Assembly: GCF_009859475.1 (NCBI RefSeq)
Contig: NZ_CP044549.1
Location: 1,364,001 to 1,428,000 of the forward strand
Source of the DNA: Hydrogenophaga sp. BPS33
GTDB taxonomy: Bacteria; Pseudomonadota; Gammaproteobacteria; Burkholderiales; Burkholderiaceae_C
Direction of reading: 5' to 3'
Length of the DNA: 64,000 nt
The position numbers and the translations under genes are program-made. A model generated the notes under the pieces. It was not told the DNA's origin, searched no databases, and saw only the letters and a program-made list of their open reading frames with translations. This document shows, piece after piece, positions 34,213 to 42,204 of the stretch (within the stretch, counting starts at the first letter, position 1; every line of letters starts with the position of its first letter).

Positions 34213-34809
34213 ATGGACCCGAACCCGTACAGCCTTGAGCGCCTCCAGGATCGGGCCATGATCCAGGATGTGATCTACCAACTGTGTCGCGCCGTGGACC
34301 GGTGCGACACGCAGGCCATCCGCGCGGCCTATCACCCGGACGCCACCGACAGCCACGGTGCGTACGTGGGCGGCGTGGAAGGCTATGTGCGCTTTTCAGA
34401 GGAACGGAACAAGACGATTCCATACTCCATGCACCACGTCAGCAACCTGCTGATCGAATTCGCCGGCGACGACCTGGCGCTGGTGGAATCGTATTTGTGG
34501 AGCGTGCAACGCTATTCGCCGGAGAGCGCGGCGAGTTTCGCGCAGTTCGCGGGGCCCGAGGCGGCGCGCGAGGTGGCGAGCAAAGGCATCGACTCCTTCG
34601 GCTGCCACCGCTACGTGGACCGGTTCGAGCGCCGCGACGGGCGCTGGCGCATTGCCTACCGCACCGTGGTGTTCGACTGGCGCACCTTGCTGCCCCTGCC
34701 CGAGCAGGTCCCGGCGTTTCAATCCGACTGGACCGTGGGGCAACGCACCCCACAAGACTGGCTGCTGCGCCAGCGCGAGGCCATGGGGCTGCCGCCGTAC
34801 CGCGGCTGA
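34213..34809 (+). CDS. SnoaL-like/NTF2-fold protein
   Basis: The 198-residue protein matches the SnoaL-like polyketide-cyclase/ring-hydroxylating-beta fold: an N-terminal helix IQDVIYQLCRAVDRCDTQAI, then AYHPDATDSHGAYVGG, MHHVSNLLIEF and a C-terminal GRWRIAYRTVVFDWR. The Asp/His pair in the cone is typical of small isomerases or dehydratases. It starts 27 bases after the enoyl-CoA hydratase and meets the convergent SDR gene with only seven bases between them. Confidence 0.82.
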   Translation: MDPNPYSLERLQDRAMIQDVIYQLCRAVDRCDTQAIRAAYHPDATDSHGAYVGGVEGYVRFSEERNKTIPYSMHHVSNLLIEFAGDDLALVESYLWSVQRYSPESAASFAQFAGPEAAREVASKGIDSFGCHRYVDRFERRDGRWRIAYRTVVFDWRTLLPLPEQVPAFQSDWTVGQRTPQDWLLRQREAMGLPPYRG

Positions 34810-34816
34810 AGAACCG

Positions 34817-35731
34817 TCAGCGGGGCACCTGGATGCTGTGGCGCAAGGGCGCGTAGCGCGCCTCGATGCCGTGCATGCCGGTTGGTGGCAGTGCGTTGGC
34901 GAACTGGCGGTCCAGCGCCTCGGCGATGCGCGCCGCGTCCCACGCGGGGTGCTCCATCACCGGCAGCGTGACGGCCGGATGGCTCATCAGCTGGAGCTGT
35001 TGGCCATGCACGCGGAACACCTGGCCGTTGACGTGGCGAGAAAGCGGCGAGAGCAGGAACGCGACCACCGGCGCGTTGCACATCGGATCCACGTGGGGCC
35101 GACGGTCGATCAACTGGCCCTGTTGGCGCAGGTAGTCGTCGGTGGTGTGCGACATGGCCGTGGTCGCCACCGGCGAGAGCGCGTTGACGCGAATGCCGTG
35201 CGCGGCGCCGTCCATGGCCCAGGCATAGGTGAGCGAAGCCACGCCGCCCTTAGAGGCCGCGTAGGCACCGCCCGCCGCCATGCCGGCCTGCGTGCCCGAG
35301 GACACGTTGACGATGGCACCATGCCCCTGGCGCTGCATGTGCGTCAGTGCGTGAACGCCGCTGTAGTAGGTGCCCAGCAGGTTGACTTCGAGCAGGCGGC
35401 GCGCGCGTTCGCCATCGGTTTCTTCCCACGGGCGCGCGAGGTACATGACGCCGGCGAGGTTGACCAATCCGTCGATCTGCCCATGTTCGGCCACACAGCG
35501 TTCGATGGGTTCGCGGGCGGACGCCCATGAGCCCACGTCGCTCGCGCTGGCCGTGACCCTGTGGCCCTCGGCGCGCAGCGACGCGGCGAGTGGCTCCACG
35601 GCCTGCGCGTCCCGATCGGCGACCACCAGCGTCGCGCCCACGCCCGCCAGGTACCGGGCCACTGCCGTGCCGATGCCGCCGGCCGCGCCGGTGATGACGA
35701 TGGACTGGTTCTTCAGGAGATCGCGGTTCAT
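34817..35731 (-). CDS. Short-chain dehydrogenase/reductase
   Basis: The 304-residue classical SDR has the cofactor motif TGAAGGIG (~14-21), NLAG in place of NNAG, and the catalytic Ser and YxxxK in VSSGTQAG and AYAASKGG (~150). The Asp after the second strand (VVADRD) favours NAD(H). A 50-residue C-terminal extension after the usual end is unusual for the family. Its upstream region is the left copy of the 115-bp direct repeat, so it may share control with the gene at 43286. Confidence 0.88.
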   Translation of the reverse strand: MNRDLLKNQSIVITGAAGGIGTAVARYLAGVGATLVVADRDAQAVEPLAASLRAEGHRVTASASDVGSWASAREPIERCVAEHGQIDGLVNLAGVMYLARPWEETDGERARRLLEVNLLGTYYSGVHALTHMQRQGHGAIVNVSSGTQAGMAAGGAYAASKGGVASLTYAWAMDGAAHGIRVNALSPVATTAMSHTTDDYLRQQGQLIDRRPHVDPMCNAPVVAFLLSPLSRHVNGQVFRVHGQQLQLMSHPAVTLPVMEHPAWDAARIAEALDRQFANALPPTGMHGIEARYAPLRHSIQVPR

Positions 35732-35738
35732 GGGGGCA

Positions 35739-35853
35739 AGCGTAGGGCGCGCAGCGCGAGGTGCGCAAGGCGGCGGCTCAATTCATCACGGACGTGTTGA
35801 TGCCTGGACCTGCGAGGCCCCTGCCATCGGGGTATGAACTCCAACCTTCAGGT
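35739..35853. repeat. Left copy of a 115-bp direct repeat flanking the Rieske oxygenase module
   Basis: Bases 35739-35816 are identical, 78 of 78, to 43191-43268. The match continues without gaps to 35853 with scattered differences and ends with the shared CCAACCTTCAGGT. The offset is 7452 bases. At 35834 this copy holds an ATG followed by codons for MNSNLQV and then a stop two codons later. The right copy starts the intact oxidoreductase with MNANLQV. The left copy is therefore a promoter plus a truncated gene start. Confidence 0.9.
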
Positions 35854-35961
35854 CGCGCGATGATCGGTGCAACGCCTGCGTCGACGTCGAGGCCCTGGAC
35901 GGCCTGGTGCGGTATTCAGCGCGCTCAGGTGCCCTGTCACAGCGGGGGCTGTAGACCGCGG

Positions 35962-36894
35962 TCAGACAACGAAGAGCCCCCGAGTGGCAGAGGCCACCTG
36001 GGCGCTGTCTTGCCGAATGCAGGTCAACCCCAGTTTGGGCGCGTGGCCGGTAAACGGCAGCACGGCAATGCCCAGGTCGCCCATCGACCATTGAACCTCG
36101 CGCAAGGCGCCGTCGTCCAACCGGATCACACCTTTGAGGCGCAGCAAGGAGCCGCCCTGCAATGCATCAACTTGCGTGTGCAGTGCCGCGAGTGTCAGGG
36201 GTGCGTCCAGCGGCACGAAGTGGGCCGAGGTGCCATGGTCCGGTGGCATATGGGCGAGCCAGCGGGGCGTCGGCGTGTGGGGCTGGGCCGTGACCATGGC
36301 CAGGGCGCTGCGCCAGTCCAGCGAGGCGTTCCTGGACAAAGCGATGGCTGCGCGCGGATTGAGTGAATGTAGCGCGCGCTCCACGGCGGCGCCGTCGGCC
36401 CGATCGCATTTGGTGACGATCAGTGCGTCCGCAGCACCGACCTGCGCCACCGCTTCCGGGTGCGCTTCGATCAGGTCCAAACCGGCCACCGCGCTGACCG
36501 CGGTGAAAACACCCGCCAGTTGGTAGCGTTCGCGCAGCAGGGGGACCGTGTCGAAGGCAGCGACCACGGGGCGAGGATCGGCCAGGCCGGTGGATTCGAT
36601 CACGACCGAGCTGTAGGTGGGGCGGCGCCGGTGCAGACGGTCCCACCAGAGATCGGAAAGAGCCTCTTGCAGCCCGGGCAAGCCGGTGCAACAGATGCAC
36701 GCGCTCGAGATCAGCGACGCGCTGTCGACCGCCTGGCCCAGCAAGCTGTCGTCCAGGCCCACCTCGCCGATCTCGTTGACGATCAGCGCAGCGTCTTGCA
36801 GCGCCGCGTCGCGCAACCACGAGCGCAGCAGGGTCGTCTTGCCGCTGCCCAGGTAACCCGTCATCAACCAGACCGGGATGCGTGTGGCCTTCAT
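35962..36894 (-). CDS. CobW/COG0523-family G3E GTPase
   Basis: The 310-residue protein has Walker A GYLGSGKTT (13-21), the metal-binding motif CICCTG with Cys66, Cys68 and Cys69, a Walker B-like ESTGLADP and the guanine motif TKCD (~160). The C-terminal CobW_C domain contains LLRLKGVIRLDDG. These GTPases deliver metals such as zinc, iron or cobalt to target enzymes. As the final minus-strand gene of the repeat-bounded module, it may load iron into the Rieske oxygenase or zinc into the dehydrogenase. That role is inferred from context only. Confidence 0.9.
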   Translation of the reverse strand: MKATRIPVWLMTGYLGSGKTTLLRSWLRDAALQDAALIVNEIGEVGLDDSLLGQAVDSASLISSACICCTGLPGLQEALSDLWWDRLHRRRPTYSSVVIESTGLADPRPVVAAFDTVPLLRERYQLAGVFTAVSAVAGLDLIEAHPEAVAQVGAADALIVTKCDRADGAAVERALHSLNPRAAIALSRNASLDWRSALAMVTAQPHTPTPRWLAHMPPDHGTSAHFVPLDAPLTLAALHTQVDALQGGSLLRLKGVIRLDDGALREVQWSMGDLGIAVLPFTGHAPKLGLTCIRQDSAQVASATRGLFVV

Positions 36895-36901
36895 GGCGTT
36901 T

Positions 36902-37687
36902 TCAATCCGCGTCGTAACCCAGGCGCGACGAAATCAATTGCGCCGTTTGGGTCACCATGGGAATGATGCCGCGCAGCTTCTGTTTGGTCAGGCGCTGTGT
37001 GGGGGCCACGAGGCCCACCGCGGCCAGCACGTTGCCGTTGGCATCGAAGATGGGTGCGGCCACGCCGCGCATGCCGTCTTCGCTTTCCTCGTCGTCGATG
37101 GCATGGCCACTCTCGCGCACCTCGCTCAGCAGCCGTTGCAGCTCGGCCTTGCCAACCACGGTGTGCGCGGTACGCGGTTGCAGGTCGGCGCGCAAGGCGT
37201 TGGCGATCAGCATGGGCGGGCTGAAGGCCAGCAGCGCGCGGCCTTCGCTGGTGCAGAAGGCCGGCTTGCGCACGCCCAGGTACGAGCGGGGGCGGATGGC
37301 GTGCCGGCTCTCGATGTTGCGCAGGTACAGGATCTCGCTGCCGTGCAGCACCGCCAGGTGCACGGTCTCGCCGCTCTGCTCGCACAAGGTGTGCAACAGG
37401 GGCGCCGCTTCTTCGGCCACGTCCATGCGTCGGCGCACGAGCGTGCCCATGGAGAAGAGCAGCAGACCCAGGCGGTAGCGCCCGTCGGCTGGGTTCTGTT
37501 CGAGAAATCCCTCGGAGACCAGGGTCACCACCAGCCGGTGGATGGTGCTCTTGGCTAGGCCGAGGCGCTTGCTCAGCGCGGTGATGCCCAGTTCGGGCTC
37601 TTCGGCCGTGAAGGTTTTCAGCAGCCTCAAGGCCGCTGCCACGGATGAAAGATTGCGGCTCTCGCCGGATTTCTCGGTATTGCTCAC
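36902..37687 (-). CDS. IclR-family transcriptional regulator
   Basis: The 261-residue protein has an N-terminal winged helix (~15-75) with ITALSKRLGLAKSTIHRLVVTL, and an IclR effector domain (~85-255) containing SRHAIRPRSYLG and GVAAPIFDANGNVLAAVGL. Its start overlaps the stop of the dehydrogenase gene (ATGA), so it is the third gene of the oxygenase-dehydrogenase-regulator operon. It likely senses the aromatic or cyclic substrate and binds the 40083-40187 promoter region. Confidence 0.9.
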   Translation of the reverse strand: MSNTEKSGESRNLSSVAAALRLLKTFTAEEPELGITALSKRLGLAKSTIHRLVVTLVSEGFLEQNPADGRYRLGLLLFSMGTLVRRRMDVAEEAAPLLHTLCEQSGETVHLAVLHGSEILYLRNIESRHAIRPRSYLGVRKPAFCTSEGRALLAFSPPMLIANALRADLQPRTAHTVVGKAELQRLLSEVRESGHAIDDEESEDGMRGVAAPIFDANGNVLAAVGLVAPTQRLTKQKLRGIIPMVTQTAQLISSRLGYDAD

Positions 37688-38799
37688 TGATGCGGGTTGA
37701 TGGTCATGTGGATGGCTCCCTCGACGCCGTCACCGACCAACGATCTCAAGGCCAGGTCCGTCTCGTCGAGAGAGAAGGTGTGCGTGCTCATCGCCGTCAC
37801 ATTATGGCGATTGCCCGCGATCAGCTGCAGCGCGAGCTCGACCGAGGCGTAGGAGTGTCCCCGCATGCCTTTGACCGTCAGGAAGTTGGCGATGATCCGG
37901 TCGCTGTCGAACTCGGGAATGGGACGCCGTTTCTGGCCACCCAGGATCACAGTGCCCTTCTTGCGCGCCAGTTGCATCGCGCTTGTGACCGAGCCCGGTC
38001 CACCCGAGGCGCAATCGATCACGAGGTCGGCCATGCGCCCACCGGTGATGTCGGCCACGGTCTCCAGCAGGTCGTCCTGCTCGATGTCGATGGTGTGGTG
38101 CGCGCCCAGTTCGCGCGCCAGCGCGAGGCGGCGGCGATCGGTTTCGTTCGAGAGCCCCGTGAGGATCACGCACTCCGCACCGGCCTCGCGCGCCGCGACC
38201 ACGCACGCCAGTCCTTGCTGCCCGGGCCCTTGAACGACCACCGTCTGCCCCGGCCCGGCACCACCTTGCAGGTAGGCCCATTCGATGCCGTTGGAGATGG
38301 GCAGCGCCAGGGCCGCGTGTTGCGGCGACACGCCCGACGGCACGCGGTGAAACACGGTGTTGGCGTGCAGGTGCTGCACTTGCGCGTAGCCACCCCACAG
38401 GCCGGGCGCCACGTTGAGCGCGGTGGCGCCGTAGCGCATGCCGCCCAGGCGCCAGTCGGTCGCGTTGCACAGGCGAAAGTCGCCCGAGCGGCAGTACTCG
38501 CAGTGGCCGCAGGGCAGGTACTCTTCGAGCGCCACGAGGTCGCCTTCCTTCACGCCCCAGCGCTGCGCGGCCAGCGCGCCCAGCGTCTCGACATGGCCCA
38601 CCGTTTCGTGGCCCAGGATCAAGGGGCCGCGCGAGCGCGGCAGGTTCTGGTAGTAGCCCCAGTCGCTGCCGCACACGCCGGTGATGGCCACGCGCAGCGT
38701 GCCCGAACTGGCATCGGTCGGCGGCACCTCGATGTGCTGGATCTCGGTGCGACCCACGGCCACGGCCACGGCGGCTCTCACGGAACGTGTTTCGCTCAT
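37684..38799 (-). CDS. Zinc-binding medium-chain alcohol dehydrogenase
   Basis: The 371-residue protein has the catalytic zinc motif GVCGSDWGYYQ and GHETVGHVE, plus the complete structural-zinc loop CGHCEYCRSGDFRLC (~97-111). The Rossmann segment GPGQQGLACVVAA lacks the standard GxGxxG but is in place. It resembles threonine/sorbitol dehydrogenases. Four-base overlaps join it to the Rieske gene and to the IclR gene. Its likely job is oxidation of the alcohol or dihydrodiol made by the oxygenase. Confidence 0.9.
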   Translation of the reverse strand: MSETRSVRAAVAVAVGRTEIQHIEVPPTDASSGTLRVAITGVCGSDWGYYQNLPRSRGPLILGHETVGHVETLGALAAQRWGVKEGDLVALEEYLPCGHCEYCRSGDFRLCNATDWRLGGMRYGATALNVAPGLWGGYAQVQHLHANTVFHRVPSGVSPQHAALALPISNGIEWAYLQGGAGPGQTVVVQGPGQQGLACVVAAREAGAECVILTGLSNETDRRRLALARELGAHHTIDIEQDDLLETVADITGGRMADLVIDCASGGPGSVTSAMQLARKKGTVILGGQKRRPIPEFDSDRIIANFLTVKGMRGHSYASVELALQLIAGNRHNVTAMSTHTFSLDETDLALRSLVGDGVEGAIHMTINPHQ

Positions 38800-40082
38800 A
38801 CCGTGGCGTGTGGTTTGCCGGGCTCCGCGCGCAAGGCCTCGCGCGCGGCTTCCTGGAAGGCCTGGCCTTCGGGCAGCACGACGGCCGCCGAACGCACCTT
38901 CTGCATGTGCGGCTCGTTGCCGGGCGGCGCGGTGCCCGACTCGGCCAGCGCGGTGGCCGCCGCGATCAGGCGACGGCGCGCCTGCACGATGCCGCGGTCG
39001 GTACCGGTGAGGTGCTCGCGGGTGCGGTCCTGGACCGGGCCCATGCTTTCCTGCAGCGACGAGTCCTGGATGGCAATGCTTTCGACACCGCTGTAGAGCT
39101 CACCGGTGCGCTGCTTCGCGCGGTCCATCAGGTAGTCGTTGGACTTGTTGGCCAGGGGAATGTAGGTGCCGGGCACGTACTTGCAATGAATGCCGGCGCC
39201 GTTCTTCATGGCCTGCACCTCGCTGTCCTTCAGGGCGCGCGTGGGGTGGTAGTCGAAGCTCCAGGCCCAGCAGTTTTCGTCATCGATGGGCACCCAGAAA
39301 TGCCCGTGCACCGGATGGTCGCCGCGCGGCGGCACCATGGTGAAGCACGGCATGATCCACGGCGTAATGCGCCAGTAGAGCGAGCCGGGCTCGGCCTTGC
39401 GGCGCACGCCGATGAAGAGTCCGCCTTCGGTATCGGTGACCTCGAACTGCGGGCGCAGGTCGTTCATGTTGTATTCGTTGCCCTTGGCGCCTTTGAACAG
39501 AGGGTCGGTGTTGAGGCCGCCGCTGTGCAGGAACGAGACGTGGCTCGAATCGATGCCGCCTTCGAGCGCCTGCAGCCAGTTGCATTCCTGAACGCGCTTG
39601 GATGTGAAGCTCTGTGCGGCCGGGACGGTCGCGAATTCCCACTCGGGTGGTGGTGGCTGCAGCTCGGGTGGCCCCATGTAGATCCAGATGACGCCGCCGC
39701 GCTCGATCAGCGGGTAGGACTTGAGCGCAATGCGCTCGCACAGGCGGCTGCCTTCGGGCTCGGACGGCACGTCCACGCAGCGGCCCGACACGTCGTACTT
39801 CCATCCGTGGTATGGGCAGCGCAGGCCGTTCTCTTCGTTGCGGCCAAACCAGAGCGAAACGCCGCGGTGGGCGCAGAACTCGTCCATCACACCCAGGCGA
39901 CCCTGCGTGTCGCGGATGGCAATCAGACGCTCGCCGAGCAGCTGCACGCGCACCGGTGGGCCGTCGGGTTCGGCCAGCTCTTCCGATAGCAAGGCCGGTA
40001 GCCAGTAGCGGCGAAACATCTCGCCCATGGGGGTGCCCGCGCTGGTGCGCGTGACCAATTCGTTCTGCTCTTTCTTCAACAT
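38796..40082 (-). CDS. Rieske non-heme iron oxygenase, phthalate 4,5-dioxygenase-like terminal component
   Basis: The 428-residue protein has Rieske ligands Cys70, His72, Cys89 and His92 (CAHRG and CPYHGW) and mononuclear-iron ligands in EGGIDSSHVSFLH (His181, His186). It lacks a separate beta subunit, as in the phthalate dioxygenase/VanA class of homomeric oxygenases. Electron supply should come from the reductase at 42205. It starts at an ATG at 40082 behind AGGAG. Likely substrates are aromatic acids, but other class members demethylate or hydroxylate, so the reaction is not fixed. Confidence 0.92.
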   Translation of the reverse strand: MLKKEQNELVTRTSAGTPMGEMFRRYWLPALLSEELAEPDGPPVRVQLLGERLIAIRDTQGRLGVMDEFCAHRGVSLWFGRNEENGLRCPYHGWKYDVSGRCVDVPSEPEGSRLCERIALKSYPLIERGGVIWIYMGPPELQPPPPEWEFATVPAAQSFTSKRVQECNWLQALEGGIDSSHVSFLHSGGLNTDPLFKGAKGNEYNMNDLRPQFEVTDTEGGLFIGVRRKAEPGSLYWRITPWIMPCFTMVPPRGDHPVHGHFWVPIDDENCWAWSFDYHPTRALKDSEVQAMKNGAGIHCKYVPGTYIPLANKSNDYLMDRAKQRTGELYSGVESIAIQDSSLQESMGPVQDRTREHLTGTDRGIVQARRRLIAAATALAESGTAPPGNEPHMQKVRSAAVVLPEGQAFQEAAREALRAEPGKPHATV

Positions 40083-40187
40083 CGGTTTATCTCCTGTTCC
40101 ATATAAAAGAACGATTTGCCTGTATGTGGAACAATGATAAAGTCATTCGAAGGTCGAAGCAAGCCCCACAATTTTTTGGAGACAAGG
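40083..40187. promoter_or_regulatory. Divergent control region with GTTC/GAAC symmetry, candidate IclR operator
   Basis: This AT-rich 105-base gap separates the minus-strand oxygenase operon from the plus-strand Bug/decarboxylase/reductase operon. GTTC (40096-40099) and GAAC (40109-40112) form a short palindrome. TGTTCC (40095-40100) is mirrored by GGAACA (40128-40133). A plausible plus-strand promoter is TTGCCT (40116-40121), 16 bases, then TAAAGT (40138-40143). The GTTC palindrome overlaps the oxygenase leader. Both fit control by the IclR protein encoded in the module. Confidence 0.45.
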
Positions 40188-41171
40188 ATGATTTGCAAAC
40201 TCTCTTCTTCGCTTTTGTTCTGTGCCGTTGCCATGGGCGCCGGTGCTGTTGGCGCGCAATCCAACGACGTGGCCAACTGGCCCAACAAGCCGGTGCGCAT
40301 CGTCGTGCCGTATGCGGCGGGCGGCTCGTCCGACACGCTGGGCCGGGCCATTGGCCTGCACCTGCAGACGGCCTTCAAGCAGCCGTTCGTGATCGACAAC
40401 CGGCCGGGCGGTGGGGGCACGATCGGATCAAGCCAGGTGGCCAAGACGCCACCCGATGGCTACACGCTGGTGGTCTCGGGCATCGGTTCGCACGTCATCG
40501 CACCGGTAGAGGTCAAGACCCTCCAGCCGATGACGGACTTCACGCACGTCGCCATGCTGGGCGGCCCCGCCACCGTGCTGGTGGTGCACCCTTCGATGCA
40601 GGTCAACACCCTCAAGGAGTTCGTGGCACTGGTGCAGCAGCAACCCGATGGGCTCACCTGGGGATCGCCAGGGCAGGGCACGCACGGCGAACTCATTGGC
40701 CAGCTTTTTGCGCAGAGAGCGAAGTACAAGCAGACGCACATCGGCTACAAGGGCGCGGCACCGGCCGTGGCCGATCTGGCGGGCGGCCAGATTCCCGCGG
40801 CATTCATCACCTACACCTCGGCCAGCTCCTTCATCCGCTCGGGCAAGATCAAGGCACTGGCCATCACCTCGCCCAAGCGCTCGGACGATATTCCCCAGGT
40901 GCCCACGTTTGCCGAACTGGGCTACCCCGAACTGACCGCGACGACCTGGTTCTCGCTGTCCGGCCCGCCCAGCATGCCGCCCGCCCTGGTGGAGAAGATC
41001 AACGCGGAAGTTCGCCGTGGCATGAAAAGCGAGCCGGTGCGCAAGCTGATGGCCCAGGAAGGCATCGAGTCGCAGGACTGGGATGCGCCCACGTTCACGC
41101 GTTATGTGCAAAGCGAAATAGACCGCTGGACGCCGCTCGTGAAGTCGCTCGGTTCGACCCGCAAGCCCTGA
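40188..41171 (+). CDS. Bug-family periplasmic solute-binding protein of the oxygenase module
   Basis: The 327-residue protein has a signal peptide ending VGAQ (~24), then WPNKPVRIVVPYAAGGSSDTLGR, the Bug ligand entry loop with its Asp. GGGTIGSSQVAKTPPDGYTL and SDDIPQVPTFAELGYP are family motifs. It starts at an ATG at 40188 behind GGAGA. It should bind the aromatic or cyclic acid degraded by the adjacent oxygenase system and work with TctAB-type membrane proteins encoded elsewhere. Confidence 0.9.
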   Translation: MICKLSSSLLFCAVAMGAGAVGAQSNDVANWPNKPVRIVVPYAAGGSSDTLGRAIGLHLQTAFKQPFVIDNRPGGGGTIGSSQVAKTPPDGYTLVVSGIGSHVIAPVEVKTLQPMTDFTHVAMLGGPATVLVVHPSMQVNTLKEFVALVQQQPDGLTWGSPGQGTHGELIGQLFAQRAKYKQTHIGYKGAAPAVADLAGGQIPAAFITYTSASSFIRSGKIKALAITSPKRSDDIPQVPTFAELGYPELTATTWFSLSGPPSMPPALVEKINAEVRRGMKSEPVRKLMAQEGIESQDWDAPTFTRYVQSEIDRWTPLVKSLGSTRKP

Positions 41172-41200
41172 TCGCGCACACAAACCCCCACCGATTACGC

Positions 41201-42190
41201 ATGAACAAGCTTCGACTTTCCGTCGCCATGGGCGACTACGACCGCACACGCCCGCTCTTTGATGGGCGCGTCCAGATCGATGGGGTGGACCCCGTCTACA
41301 TGCTGCTCAACCCGGAAGAGATGTTCTTCCGGGCCATGCGCAGCCAGGACTTCGACATCACGGAGCTCTCGTTTTCGAGTTACCTCGTGAAGCACTCGCG
41401 CGGTGAGTGCCCCTATATCGCGGTGCCGGTGTTCGTGTCGCGAGCCTTTCGCCACACGTCGATCTATGTGCGCAAGGACCGCATCCAGCGGCCCGAGGAT
41501 CTGAAGGGCAAGCGCATCGGACTGCCCGAGTACCAGTTGACGGCCAACGTGTGGGCGCGCGCGATTCTGGAGGACGACCATGGCGTGCATCCATGCGACG
41601 TGACCTGGGTGCGCGGCGGCATCGACACGCCCTCGCGGCCCGAGAAAATTGCCTTGCAGCTGCCGCCCGACATCCGGGTGGAAAGCGCACCCGAAGGCCA
41701 GACCATCTCGGCCTTGCTCGACCGTGGCGAAATCGATGGCTTCATCGGGCCGCGTCCGCCCAACGCCGTTGCCTTGCGCAACCCGAACATCGGCTGGTTG
41801 TTCGATGATCCCACCGCCACCGCCAAGGCTTATTACCAGCGCACGGGGGTGTTTCCGATCATGCACGTGGTGGGCATTCGAAAGACACTGGCCGAGCAGC
41901 ACCCCTGGTTGCCCATGGCCGTCTTCAAGGCCTTCTCGCAAGCCAAGAGCGCCGCGCTGGAGCTGCTGGGCGACACCTCCGCTACCAAGGTCACGCTGCC
42001 TTTCGTCGAAGAACAGCTCAAGGCCGCCAAGTCGGTGATGGGCGAAGACTACTGGCCTTACGGCGTGGCCGCGTCGCGCAGGACGCTGGAGACCTTCGTG
42101 CGCCACCACCATTCGCAAGGCCTGTCGGCGCGGCAGATGGAAGTGGCCGACCTGTTCCATCCATCGACCTACGAAACCTACAGCATCTGA
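41201..42190 (+). CDS. 4,5-dihydroxyphthalate decarboxylase-like protein
   Basis: The 329-residue protein has a substrate-binding-protein fold but no signal peptide. LRLSVAMGDYDRTRPLFDGRV at the start, EPEEMFF-like NPEEMFFRAMRSQDFDITELS, and RGECPYIAVPVF and GLPEYQLTANVW later match the family annotated as 4,5-dihydroxyphthalate decarboxylase in phthalate pathways. The family also contains members of unproven activity, so decarboxylation of a hydroxylated aromatic acid is likely but not certain. It lies 29 bases after the Bug gene and 14 bases before the reductase gene. Confidence 0.83.
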   Translation: MNKLRLSVAMGDYDRTRPLFDGRVQIDGVDPVYMLLNPEEMFFRAMRSQDFDITELSFSSYLVKHSRGECPYIAVPVFVSRAFRHTSIYVRKDRIQRPEDLKGKRIGLPEYQLTANVWARAILEDDHGVHPCDVTWVRGGIDTPSRPEKIALQLPPDIRVESAPEGQTISALLDRGEIDGFIGPRPPNAVALRNPNIGWLFDDPTATAKAYYQRTGVFPIMHVVGIRKTLAEQHPWLPMAVFKAFSQAKSAALELLGDTSATKVTLPFVEEQLKAAKSVMGEDYWPYGVAASRRTLETFVRHHHSQGLSARQMEVADLFHPSTYETYSI

Positions 42191-42204
42191 GGAGCGGCCA
42201 CCGC

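Noticed and set aside
35761..35850. Short ORF starting MRKAAAQFITD in both repeat copies
   Set aside because: The two copies diverge after about 20 codons into different frames and composition; it arises from the shared DNA and is not a gene.
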